Notes under the pieces: model-generated
What the model saw: the letters and a program-made list of their open reading frames with translations, nothing else
What the model was told of the DNA's origin: nothing
The model's database searches: none
Translations under genes and position numbers: made by a program
Assembly: GCA_963775235.1 (NCBI GenBank)
Contig: CAVZHY010000006.1
Coordinates: 558,001-622,000, forward strand
Direction: 5' to 3'
DNA: 64,000 bases
Source of the DNA: JBBDMC01 sp963775235
Lineage (GTDB): Bacteria > Pseudomonadota > Alphaproteobacteria > Rhizobiales > Kaistiaceae
Part shown: one piece after another, positions 55,892-64,000 of the stretch
How the letters are laid out: the number at the start of each line of letters is the position of its first letter
Numbering within the stretch: position 1 is the first letter of the stretch

Positions 55892-57082
55892 CTAGATAGC
55901 GGCGTCGGTTACCTCAAAAGCATCGGGCTCACGCCGACTGCCCGGGCTTCTTGTGATTGCGCAGATGTTCCCGGAGATGTCGTAGAGGAGGACGTCACTT
56001 CCGGGAACGCGTACCACTACGGAAACTCCGGCCGATACCCGCTCTGTGCATCTTGCGAAGATCTCGGTATCGTTGATTGCGACTATGCAGTCTGTGCTTA
56101 GTCCGCCGTACAGCACGTCACGGGTTGTGCCACGCGCCGTCAGACCGCCCGCAAAGGCATTGGGCGCGTTATCGGGAAGCAGCCTGACGCTTTCCGGCCG
56201 GAAATATGCGCTGTATTCGCCCGCGGCTAGCGGCGCGGGTGGCTCGTCCCATGATGGCGTGAGGTCAAACCCGGCGGGAGCCACAAACCTTTGCCCGTCA
56301 AAGTACACCTTCACACAGTTTCGCAGACCTAGAAAATTGGCTACGTATTCGGTCCGCGGCCGCTCGAAGAGCTCTTGCGGGGTGCCCACCTGTGCGACGC
56401 GGCCATCCTGCATCACAGCCACCCGATCACCAAGGCTCAGGGCTTCGGCTTGATCATGCGTGACGTAGATACCCGTGTAGCCAACTTCTCGGTGTATTTC
56501 ATGCAGTTGGGTCCGAAGCTCCAATCGCAGGAGCGCGTCCAAATTGCTGAGCGGCTCATCAAGTAAAAGGACCTCGGGCTTCGAGGCAAGGGCGCGCGCG
56601 AGGGCGACCCGCTGCTGTTGTCCTCCGCTTATTTCACTCGGGTATCGATCAGCCAGGTGGTCACAACGCACCAGTCGCAGCACCTCCATGGCTCGGTCGT
56701 TTGCAAGGTCCGTCCTGCGCCCCCGCGCGCGAAGCGGGTACTCCACGTTCTTGCGGACCGTCATGTGCGGCCACAACACATAGGTTTGGAAGACGAGCCC
56801 TATGTCACGCTTGTTCGCTGGAACATGAATGCCCCGCTCCGAGTCGGTCACCCGCCGACGGTTGAACGTGATCGTCCCATGAGTCGGACGCTCCAGGCCT
56901 GCCAGGCATCGCAACATGGTGCTCTTGCCACAGCCACTAGGACCCAACAGCACGAGCAGCTCACCTTGGCGCACGGCGAGATCAATGCCGCGGAGAGCTT
57001 CAACTTGCTTCTTGCGGGTGTGGTACACCTTGCGCAGTCCGACGACATTCACCGCAGCTTCGTCTCGAGCCATCCCGGTCAT
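55892..57082 (-). CDS. ABC transporter ATP-binding protein, PotA/FbpC type
   Basis: A 396-residue ATPase. Walker A is GPSGCGKST (about residues 48-56), the signature is ISGGQQQRVAL, Walker B is VLLLDEPLSNLD and the H-loop is YVTHDQAEAL. A C-terminal TOBE-like domain follows from about residue 245. The ATG at 57082 overlaps the permease stop (ATGA); a second ATG lies 9 bases in. It lies between permease and binding protein, completing the importer. Confidence 0.92.
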   Translation of the reverse strand: MTGMARDEAAVNVVGLRKVYHTRKKQVEALRGIDLAVRQGELLVLLGPSGCGKSTMLRCLAGLERPTHGTITFNRRRVTDSERGIHVPANKRDIGLVFQTYVLWPHMTVRKNVEYPLRARGRRTDLANDRAMEVLRLVRCDHLADRYPSEISGGQQQRVALARALASKPEVLLLDEPLSNLDALLRLELRTQLHEIHREVGYTGIYVTHDQAEALSLGDRVAVMQDGRVAQVGTPQELFERPRTEYVANFLGLRNCVKVYFDGQRFVAPAGFDLTPSWDEPPAPLAAGEYSAYFRPESVRLLPDNAPNAFAGGLTARGTTRDVLYGGLSTDCIVAINDTEIFARCTERVSAGVSVVVRVPGSDVLLYDISGNICAITRSPGSRREPDAFEVTDAAI

Positions 57083-58905
57083 TGCCTTTTGAAGACGTCA
57101 GCACCCCCGAGCGCGAGCGCGGTAAAAACGCCAGCAAACTCGATGACAACCATGATGAGGGCTATCGCCGCCATATCGGGATACACACCGTAATTGAGGG
57201 CGTTATACAGAGCCACGCCCAAGGTCTGTGAGTTTGTTGCGCGCACCATTACCGATGCCGAGAACTCATGGCACAGCATCACAAAGATGATTGCGGCTGC
57301 GCTGCTGATTCCCACGCGCACCTGTGGGAACACCACCTTCCACAGCGTTCGTGCCATGCCTGCGCCGCATGCGCGCGAGGCTTCATAAGTTTCTGCCCCC
57401 AATGACGTTAAGGCGGTAAGCTGCATCCGGGTGGACAGCGGCAGTGCTATGGTCACGTAGACCACCATGAAGATCCAGGGACTTCCATAGAGCACGAGTG
57501 GTGGCCGTGTGTACGTGAATAGAAACGCGTAGCCAAGCAAGGCTGCCGGCACAGCAAGCGGGGCCATGGACACGACATCGATTAGCGTCTGCTGCCAGCG
57601 TCGTATGTCTGCGAAGCCGCTGAGAGCCCGGGCGGCCAGGAATCCAAGCGGCAGGACAATGAGGGTCGCAAGACCCGTGGCCCATGCCGTGGTTCCCAGG
57701 GCCTGCCACAACTGATCGGCATGCAGCACGGCGCTCCAGCTCGCAGTCGAAAGATTGTTCAACGATACGGTACCCGACCAGTATCGAGAGAACGACATGT
57801 AGATCAACGACAGTACTGGAAGCAGGGCGGCGAATACGCCGTATATGGCAATGCCAAATGGTGCCAGACGGCTGCTGCGCACCGACAATTCTTCAACTCT
57901 TCCACTCGCGGTCACAAAGCGACGACTGTCACGGACCGACAGTCGTTGCAACAGCACCACGACCAGGCTGAGCACGATCAGAGGGGTACCCAGCCCCGCC
58001 CCCAGGCCATAATTGATCGGGAAAGCCTGCGCCTGTTTCACAAGCTCTGTCGTGATGACCTGTATGTTTTCTTGGCGTCCCAAGATCAGGGGCGCGGTGA
58101 ACGTTCCCATGCTGTGAAGCAATACGACGCCGGTTGAGTACGTTATGGCCGGCCGTAGCATGGGGATCGTCACGGTCCATAAGATGCGTCTCTGGGAGGC
58201 GCCGCACGATGCCGCGGCTACCTCAAAGTTTGAGCCCATGCGTCGCAAGCTGGAGTGAACGAATAAATACACGTACGACGTCAAAATGAAGCCGGTGATC
58301 ACAATGATCCATGGCGTCGAGTAGATGTTGATCGGGCCCGACGTTTGGTTATCAAAGAGCGGCGTGCTCCTGAGCAGAGTATTGATATAGCCGACAGTCG
58401 GCGACAGCAGGAACATCCACCCGAGGACCGCCGCCACCATGGGCACCAGCATTGGCACCAGAGGAATGAGCGACATCCACGACAAGCGAGGCGGAAGGCG
58501 AGAGACCGCCAGCGCGAGAACCACTCCGAGCACAACGGCGATCAGCGAAGCGCCGATACCCAGTGCCAGTGTGGTGCCGACGATCGCACCAATGCCAGGC
58601 AGAGCAAGGGCGTCCTTGAGGCCCTGCGCGTGATTTACAAACGCGAACCGCTGCAACTGAAAGAGTGGGAAGACGACAAGATACGCGATGGCGGCAAGGA
58701 AGATCGTCCACCAGATTTGCGTGCGCCATTCCCGCGCCTTTCGCGTTGCACGTGCGCCGGCGCGGTCCCACCACAGCGCGTCCCCCGTCGGGCGCACAAG
58801 CGCCGGACGGCCAGCCGGCGACAAAAAGGAGCCAGCCTCACGTCCGGCGCCGTCGGATGTCGTCGAGGCGCGCTTCGTCGCCGAGGCTACTGGCATTGGC
58901 AACAT
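57079..58905 (-). CDS. ABC transporter permease, fused two-domain iron/spermidine type
   Basis: A 608-residue permease with an N-terminal cytoplasmic stretch of about 60 residues that is longer than in the other two permeases. Two six-helix halves follow: IWWTIFLAAIAYLVVFPL begins the first, and the second includes LAPFGIAIYGVFAALLPVLSLIYMS. Docking loops are near FEVAAASCGAS and TYEASRACGAG. It is the first gene of the minus-strand importer operon, and a 545-base divergent region separates it from the CoA-transferase. No frameshift was seen here. Confidence 0.9.
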   Translation of the reverse strand: MLPMPVASATKRASTTSDGAGREAGSFLSPAGRPALVRPTGDALWWDRAGARATRKAREWRTQIWWTIFLAAIAYLVVFPLFQLQRFAFVNHAQGLKDALALPGIGAIVGTTLALGIGASLIAVVLGVVLALAVSRLPPRLSWMSLIPLVPMLVPMVAAVLGWMFLLSPTVGYINTLLRSTPLFDNQTSGPINIYSTPWIIVITGFILTSYVYLFVHSSLRRMGSNFEVAAASCGASQRRILWTVTIPMLRPAITYSTGVVLLHSMGTFTAPLILGRQENIQVITTELVKQAQAFPINYGLGAGLGTPLIVLSLVVVLLQRLSVRDSRRFVTASGRVEELSVRSSRLAPFGIAIYGVFAALLPVLSLIYMSFSRYWSGTVSLNNLSTASWSAVLHADQLWQALGTTAWATGLATLIVLPLGFLAARALSGFADIRRWQQTLIDVVSMAPLAVPAALLGYAFLFTYTRPPLVLYGSPWIFMVVYVTIALPLSTRMQLTALTSLGAETYEASRACGAGMARTLWKVVFPQVRVGISSAAAIIFVMLCHEFSASVMVRATNSQTLGVALYNALNYGVYPDMAAIALIMVVIEFAGVFTALALGGADVFKRQ

Positions 58906-59450
58906 CCGCTCTCAGGGATCTGCCGGGCGCCGTGACGTGTTCCACGCGGTTGCTCCGGGCAACACCCGCGCCTGAGCAACGGCCTCAGCAACTGGTAGTA
59001 CGTCAGGCCAAGACAACCGCGCCCACCACGAAGCTTGTCCGCGGTGAGAACGTGTGTTCAAATAATGACCGACCGTAGCTCTCCCGGCCCAGTGCGTCAA
59101 CGCGACGATGCTCTTGACCACCTGCACAGGTGACAATGCCGTTCGCTCGGATAACAAAGATACGGAGCCTGCACGGCAGGCAGCCTCGGGCGATGCACGT
59201 ATTGGCCGACGATAGTGGTCCCTCGGTGCTTGGGAGCGGAGACATCGGCCCCCTTCCGGCAGCCGAAAGGCCAACGCGCCCTCCTTTTTGAAGCAAACCC
59301 CGGCTGGCATATGGCGACCAACCACTGTCCAACTCCCGCCGCACGCACTCAGACAGCGCGCTTGACAATCCCGACAATCCAAGGAATTGCGGCGCCACCA
59401 CGCCAATCGAACGTTCGACATTCCAGCCCGTTGCGCAAGGACCAGGTCGC
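58906..59450. other. Divergent intergenic region of 545 bases
   Basis: This gap lies between the importer operon and the fused CoA-transferase gene. Open frames inside it show no recognisable family features and I do not call them. A TTGACA (59362-59367) with a poor -10 may be the CoA-transferase promoter. No tRNA, repeat or riboswitch was recognised. Given its length, an operator for a regulator encoded elsewhere is plausible. Confidence 0.5.
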
Positions 59451-61796
59451 TTGAGTGCTCTGGATATTCCCCTCAGCGGGGTGCGAGTGGTCGATACGGC
59501 CACCGGTTTAGCCGGATCATATGCCACGTATCTACTCAGGCAGATGGGTGCGCAGGTGACCAGGGTAATCACGCCGGCGGCCGCCGAGTTAAGTCCGGCT
59601 CCCGTTTATCAGGTGCTGAGCGCGGGCAAGGCTGTCGTTTCCGTCGATCCGGATGGGGAAGCGTCGCATCTCGAACTTGAGAGGATGCTTGCCGGCGCGC
59701 AGTTCCTCTTTACTGACGAGGCATCGCCGTTTCTCGCCACTGCGAGAGACCGCTGGCAGGAGTGGAGCTCTGCGAACCCCGGCCTCAGCTTGATCCACAG
59801 CCGCGGAACCCCGCCGGAGTGGGGACAGGCCGCGGGCGCGGAGACGTCGCTCCATGCATCGGCGCTGAGTGGAGTGAGCGCGATCATAGGAGAGCCAGAC
59901 CGGGCGCCGCTCGGACTTCCGTACGACATGGTTTTCTTCCTCGCAGGCGCACATCTGGCGGGCGCCGCTATCTTCTCTCTCATGCACTGCGAGGCTGGAG
60001 GCCGGGGCCAGCTGGTCGACGTGGACGCCTCGGAGGTCGCAGCGCAGGGCGTGATGGTACCTCGCATCAACGACCTGATTTCCAGATCGTCCACGTACGG
60101 CCGAACGGGCAGACGTAGCCCGGGCGCGATGGTCGGCATCTACCCCTGGGGTATATACCCATGCGCCGATGGCTACGTGGTTTTGGTGTGCCACAAGCAT
60201 CGATGGGCCACGCTGCTGGAGATGCTGGATCGACCGGCGTGGGGGAACGACGAACGCTTTGACGACTACTTCTCGATTGGCCTGAAGTACGCCGACGAGG
60301 TCGACAAACTCCTTTGCGCAAGCTTGAGCAAGCTCACCCGTGCCGAGCTTTTCGAACGGGCCCGCCGAGTCGGCTTCACTCTGGGGCCCCTTCTGTCGGT
60401 CGACGAGGCGCTGGCCAATCCTCACATAACCGAGCGGCAGTCGCGCGAAACGATCACGGTTGGAGGCTGTACCGCGGACATTGTTGCGCACCCGTATCAC
60501 GTTCGCAGCGCCCCCTCGGATGGCCAGGTTGCACCGCGGTCGCGATCCGAAACCAGCCACCGGCCGGTGGAAGCGTCCGGAGGCGGCGTCCTTTCGGGCG
60601 TGCGCGTGGTGGACTTCGCCTGGAATTGGGCTGGGCCAATGGTCGGTGCAGGCCTCGCTGACCTTGGAGCGGAGGTTATACGCGTCGAACATCGTGGACG
60701 GCTTGACAACACCCGCACGCGCCGACGCCCATCGGTCAACGGTCGCGAAGTCGAAGGGGCGCTCGAAGAGGTTTCCTACTACTTCCACCAGAACAACCGC
60801 GGCAAACTCGGCGTCACTCTGAATATGGGCGACCCCCGGGGATCGGAGTTGATCCGTGACTTGATCAAGAGTTCGGATATGATTCTGGAGAACTACACAC
60901 CCGGAACCTTCGAGCGTCGCGGCATCAGCTATGACGATCTCGCACGAGAGAACCCCCGGCTGATCTGGCTGTCGATGACATCATTCGGTCGGACGGGACC
61001 CTACTCGGGCATCCGCACTTATGCGCCAATCATGTCTGCCCTGGCTGGTCTCGAAGCGCTGATCGGATACGAGGGCGAGCCGCCGGTCGGTGCGCTCGGT
61101 TACTCGTTCGGCGACATCTGTGGCGGATCGCACGGGCTCGTAGTTGCCCTCGGCGCTATTCGCCATGCTCGATTGACCGGGCAAGGACAGTTTGTGGATT
61201 TCTCGCTGGTCGAATCTCAGATGTCACTGCTGATCGAGCCGATGCTCGAGTGGCAGCTGGACGGACGAGTACCGGGAACGCAGGGGTTCCGACATCCGCG
61301 CGTCGCTCCGCACGGTAACTTCCGCTGCAGCGGCAGGGACGAGTGGGTAGCCATCTCCGTTGAGACAACCGACCAGTGGGTCGCGCTGGCTGATCTGGTC
61401 GCGCCCGCGCTGGCCGCGGATCCCCAACTGGCCGATGTGCGCGGCCGGCAAGAGCGCCGTGGTGAGATCGAAGCGGCTGTTAGCGCCTGGGTCGGCCAAC
61501 GCTCGAGGGAGGAGGTGATCGACACGCTGAGCAGGAGGTCGATCACCGTGACGCCGGTCAGAGACGCTAATGACTTGGCTCGTGACTGGCCCCCGGATGC
61601 CTACGCCGAATTAGAACACCCGGTGACGGGTCTGGACCGCGTGATGCCATTGCCTTGGCAATTCAACGGCGCCCGCCCGACTCCGCGACGTGCCGCCCCG
61701 CTGGTGGGTGAGCACACACGGGAGGTTCTGGAGGGGATTCTCGGGTTGGCGGCCGGCGATGTCGAAGCCCTACTCAAGTCTCCCGCGACGCACTAG
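59451..61796 (+). CDS. Fused tandem class III CoA-transferase (two CaiB/BaiF domains)
   Basis: A 781-residue protein made of two CoA-transferase domains in tandem. The first (about 1-370) opens PLSGVRVVDTATGLAGSYATYLLRQMGAQVTRV and the second (about 380-775) opens LSGVRVVDFAWNWAGPMVGAGLADLGAEVIRVEHRGR. Each has a candidate catalytic Asp: residue 159 in LPYDMVFFLAG and residue 555 in SFGDICGG. The first domain is more divergent. The start is TTG 59451, preceded by AAGGA nine bases upstream. Fused forms exist among aerobic CoA-transferases. Divergent to the dehydratase/importer operon, it may activate the 2-hydroxy acid used there. Confidence 0.85.
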   Translation: MSALDIPLSGVRVVDTATGLAGSYATYLLRQMGAQVTRVITPAAAELSPAPVYQVLSAGKAVVSVDPDGEASHLELERMLAGAQFLFTDEASPFLATARDRWQEWSSANPGLSLIHSRGTPPEWGQAAGAETSLHASALSGVSAIIGEPDRAPLGLPYDMVFFLAGAHLAGAAIFSLMHCEAGGRGQLVDVDASEVAAQGVMVPRINDLISRSSTYGRTGRRSPGAMVGIYPWGIYPCADGYVVLVCHKHRWATLLEMLDRPAWGNDERFDDYFSIGLKYADEVDKLLCASLSKLTRAELFERARRVGFTLGPLLSVDEALANPHITERQSRETITVGGCTADIVAHPYHVRSAPSDGQVAPRSRSETSHRPVEASGGGVLSGVRVVDFAWNWAGPMVGAGLADLGAEVIRVEHRGRLDNTRTRRRPSVNGREVEGALEEVSYYFHQNNRGKLGVTLNMGDPRGSELIRDLIKSSDMILENYTPGTFERRGISYDDLARENPRLIWLSMTSFGRTGPYSGIRTYAPIMSALAGLEALIGYEGEPPVGALGYSFGDICGGSHGLVVALGAIRHARLTGQGQFVDFSLVESQMSLLIEPMLEWQLDGRVPGTQGFRHPRVAPHGNFRCSGRDEWVAISVETTDQWVALADLVAPALAADPQLADVRGRQERRGEIEAAVSAWVGQRSREEVIDTLSRRSITVTPVRDANDLARDWPPDAYAELEHPVTGLDRVMPLPWQFNGARPTPRRAAPLVGEHTREVLEGILGLAAGDVEALLKSPATH

Positions 61797-61986
61797 ATTG
61801 TGGTCCCGGAGCGCGGGCGGAATCGGTTCTTCTGATCCCTCAATCCGGGAGGAGTAAGAGGAAGCGTGCACGGCGGCGCCACGCGCGCCATCCGAGCCGC
61901 GATACCGCGATCGAGACGCCGCTCAAAGCGTTGGTCGCCCCAGTAGGGACTCAGTCAGCAGACCATCGCGTGTCATATCCCTGGTC

Positions 61987-62934
61987 CTAAAGGGACGAGA
62001 TGGTCCTTAGTGCGGCTAAATCATCTGCGCTCGGCCGCCAGCCACCGGCGGCAACGTTGAGCTTTACCTGCTCAGCCGATGTCGCTCCGGCGATCACGCT
62101 AGCCACCATCGGTTGCGCGGCCAGCCCACTGATCGCTACCTCAAGCAAAGAACGACCCCGCTGTCTTGCATACGCTGTTAGAGCCTCAACAACGTCAAAT
62201 GCCGCATTCGTCATCTCTTGTTCTTTTCCCCATGCGTTGAGACGGCTGCCTTCCGGAGCTCTCTCTCCACGTCGGTATTTGCCGGTTAGCAAACCGTTGG
62301 CGAGCGGACGAAAGGGAATCAATGCGATGCCGTACTTCTGCAAGGCAGGCAAGAGATCACGCTCAACATCCCGTCGATGTAGCAGGCTGTACTCGTGCTG
62401 CGTGCTCACGAAATGCTCGAATTGGTGGGAGCGTGCGGTCCATTCGGCGTCAGCCGTCCGGAATGCAGACATATATGAGTGTCCGATGTACCGTACCTTC
62501 CCCTCGCGTACGAGATCCGTCAGCACCGAGAGCGTCTCTTCGATCGGGGTCACATTGTCCGGTTTGTGGAGCTGATAAAGGTCTATCCATTCGGTACGCA
62601 AACGGCGCAGCGACGCCTCAACCGCCTTCCGCACGTAGCGACGCGATGCCCGGGCACCCCAGTCGGCACCGTTGTCCAGTCCGCGCAGGCGAACGTCATT
62701 CCCGAACTTCGTCGCAATAACGACGTCGTCCCGTCTGGCGCCTAAAAGGTCGCCGAGCCTTTCTTCCGATGCTCCATAGGAATCTGCTGTGTCAAAGAAG
62801 TTGATGCCCTCGTCGAGAGCAGCATGGATGACTTCGCGACATTGGGCCGGTTCCAGCTTCATCCCAAAGTTGTTGGTACCCAGCCCGACCGCCGAGACCA
62901 TGAGGCCCGAGTTTCCCAGCCGTCGATACTCCAT
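61987..62934 (-). CDS. Aldo/keto reductase family protein
   Basis: A 315-residue TIM-barrel reductase. MEYRRLGNSGLMVSAVGLGTNNFG opens the barrel. INFFDTADSYGASEERLGDLL holds the catalytic Asp and Tyr, and DLYQLHKPDNVTPIEET the His region. The last part has GLAAQPMVASVIAGATSAEQVKLNVAA for NADPH binding. It is convergent to the fused CoA-transferase gene (190-base gap without clear terminator) and could reduce an aldehyde or ketone intermediate. The start has AGAGAGAAG upstream. Confidence 0.88.
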   Translation of the reverse strand: MEYRRLGNSGLMVSAVGLGTNNFGMKLEPAQCREVIHAALDEGINFFDTADSYGASEERLGDLLGARRDDVVIATKFGNDVRLRGLDNGADWGARASRRYVRKAVEASLRRLRTEWIDLYQLHKPDNVTPIEETLSVLTDLVREGKVRYIGHSYMSAFRTADAEWTARSHQFEHFVSTQHEYSLLHRRDVERDLLPALQKYGIALIPFRPLANGLLTGKYRRGERAPEGSRLNAWGKEQEMTNAAFDVVEALTAYARQRGRSLLEVAISGLAAQPMVASVIAGATSAEQVKLNVAAGGWRPSADDLAALRTISSL

Positions 62935-63415
62935 TGGCTTCTCTCTCTGTCGTCACGCGTCGACACAATACCGGGCAATCAACCCAGGAGTCGCAATCGC
63001 GATGGATGTGCGATTGCGTCTGCCGATTGCCCGAGTGCCGAAAGCGAAAATGTGGTCAGGCACCCGTTGCTCACGCATCGTCCGTGGGCCCGCACCCTTC
63101 ATCGCGTCGACAAGGCGGTGGGCCCGTAGTCATTTCGCTCGCGTCTATTGAGGACTTCGCGTCGCTGCATGCTGGCGGACACAAAGTAGCAGGTCATCAG
63201 TTGGCGGAACACCGATCCGTTTCGCCTTCGAAGGGTCGGCCTGCCGCGGGCACGAGGCCAGATAGGTACGTCAGGCGTCCCGCGGCGCCATCTGCGGCGG
63301 GCATCTGATCTGGCATGTTGCAGATTGACTGGATATTACAGGTACGCGCCCGGTCCGACCCCCTTTGGGGTGGAGCAGAGAAGCAAATCGTGGCGCTCGA
63401 CGGGTGGCAGAAGAA
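62935..63415. other. Divergent intergenic region of 481 bases
   Basis: The region lies between the aldo/keto reductase (minus) and the oxidase (plus). Short frames inside it have no family features. I see no tRNA, no repeat and no clear -35/-10 pair. It is long for this compact window, so a regulatory role for both divergent genes is possible but not shown. Confidence 0.5.
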
Positions 63416-64000
63416 ATGAATGATAGGGCATCCACGGAAAATGTCTTGAGGACGTTGGAGGACTACGAGCAGAGCGCCCGCGCACTGCTATCCGGGCCTG
63501 ACCACCGGCAGGTATTTCCGCGGCTTTTCTCGCGGCCCGGAGACGGAGTATGGCGTACCAACTCCGCCAACCTGCTCGCGTTTGAACGTCTCAGCCTCAG
63601 TCCAAGGGTACTGGCGGGTGTCAGCGACTGTTCGCTGTCGTGCGAGGTACTTGGCGAACATTTGACGTTTCCTGTGATGGTCGCTCCATCCGCCGGGCAT
63701 CAAAGAGTGTGCGCCGAGGGAGAGCTGGCTACGGCGCGGGCGACCGGGCGGAGCGGCACCGTGATGATTGTCAGCACGTCTGCCAACTTCTCCGTCGAGG
63801 AGGTCGCGGAAGTCGCAGCAGGCCCACTTTGGTTTCAACTGTACGTCCTGAGAGACCGAGGGCTCACGGCTGAGTTGATCAAGCGCGCCGAGGCCAGCGG
63901 CTATCGCGCTCTGGTAGTTTCGGTGGACAATGTAAGCGGCGTCAAGGACGCCGCTAACCGCCGCGGCGTCTGGAAGTCGGCCGGCACGCCGCCGACACTT
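63416..64000 (+). CDS. FMN-dependent 2-hydroxyacid oxidase/dehydrogenase (partial, runs off the right edge)
   Basis: I translated the plus strand from ATG 63416 to the window end and obtained 195 uninterrupted residues of an alpha-hydroxyacid oxidase family protein. LEDYEQSARALL is the opening. RVLAGVSDCSLSCEVLGEHLTFPVMVAPSAGHQRVCAEGELATARATG matches the FMN-binding PxxxAP...H.EGE block of lactate/glycolate oxidases, and IVSTSANFSVEEVAEVAAGPLWFQLYVLRDR follows. It is missing the C-terminal catalytic His-containing half, which lies outside the window. Such enzymes oxidise a 2-hydroxy acid to a 2-oxo acid, in keeping with a 2-hydroxy-acid role for the preceding CoA-transferase/dehydratase genes. 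The ribosome site is weak. Confidence 0.82.
   Translation, partial: MNDRASTENVLRTLEDYEQSARALLSGPDHRQVFPRLFSRPGDGVWRTNSANLLAFERLSLSPRVLAGVSDCSLSCEVLGEHLTFPVMVAPSAGHQRVCAEGELATARATGRSGTVMIVSTSANFSVEEVAEVAAGPLWFQLYVLRDRGLTAELIKRAEASGYRALVVSVDNVSGVKDAANRRGVWKSAGTPPTL

Noticed and set aside
1..64000. CRISPR arrays, transposases, phage genes, rRNA
   Set aside because: No regularly spaced repeats, transposase motifs, phage structural genes or rRNA-like sequence were seen on reading through.

Overview
High-GC chromosomal DNA, most likely from an alphaproteobacterium (Hyphomicrobiales/Rhodospirillales type) and less likely a Burkholderiales member. The grounds are codon and GC usage, several iron/spermidine-type ABC importers, many class III CoA-transferases, and a CCA-encoding tRNA-Lys. 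No phage, IS, CRISPR or rRNA sequence was seen. Almost the whole window is catabolic: importers for small organic acids, regulators, and CoA-ester chemistry.

Layout. (A) 1-11024, minus strand: a long operon with two binding-protein/permease pairs around one ATPase, plus an old-yellow-enzyme-type reductase, a CapA-type metallophosphatase and a flavoprotein dehydrogenase. A divergent IclR regulator follows (11289-12097). (B) 12115-17751: a small LuxR-type regulator in AT-richer DNA, a bicupin, an EutA-type reactivase without EutBC, a LysR regulator and a 3-hydroxyisobutyrate-dehydrogenase-like protein. (C) 17773-31325, minus strand: a 13-gene acyl-CoA operon. It holds class III CoA-transferases, an HTD2-type hydratase, a crotonase-family protein, a two-subunit B12 acyl-CoA mutase with its MeaB chaperone, isovaleryl-CoA dehydrogenase, both methylcrotonyl-CoA carboxylase subunits, a MaoC hydratase, a CitE-like lyase and a carboxymuconolactone-decarboxylase-like protein. 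A MmgE/PrpD protein and an acyl-CoA dehydrogenase (31431-33990) lie divergent to it. (D) 34073-41267, minus strand: a DRE-TIM aldolase-like enzyme, a complete ABC importer, a ketopantoate-reductase-like protein and an isocitrate-lyase/PEP-mutase superfamily protein. (E) 41370-51765: two hydantoinase/oxoprolinase A/B pairs, an AtuA-family protein, a DUF4387 protein and an IclR regulator. (F) tRNA-Lys at 51929-52004. (G) 52176-64000: two 2-hydroxyacyl-CoA-dehydratase-like subunits, a complete ABC importer, a fused tandem CoA-transferase, an aldo/keto reductase and the start of an FMN-dependent 2-hydroxyacid oxidase.

How it may work together. Each block looks like a self-contained module: import an organic acid, activate it to a CoA thioester, then rearrange, dehydrate, oxidise or cleave it. 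Block C reads as mutase to isovaleryl-CoA dehydrogenase to carboxylase to hydratase to lyase, a plausible route for a branched acid entering leucine-type degradation. The mutase active site is clearly altered. Block G resembles the CoA-transferase/dehydratase pair of the phenyllactate (Fld) pathway, but both dehydratase-like subunits appear to lack the iron-sulphur cysteines.

Quality caveat. About twenty single-base frameshifts interrupt otherwise well conserved genes, mainly at 7.8-32 kb and twice at 48-50 kb. They look more like sequencing or assembly indels than gene decay. The affected genes are annotated over their full span. All functions are inferred by eye from sequence; no database search was run.
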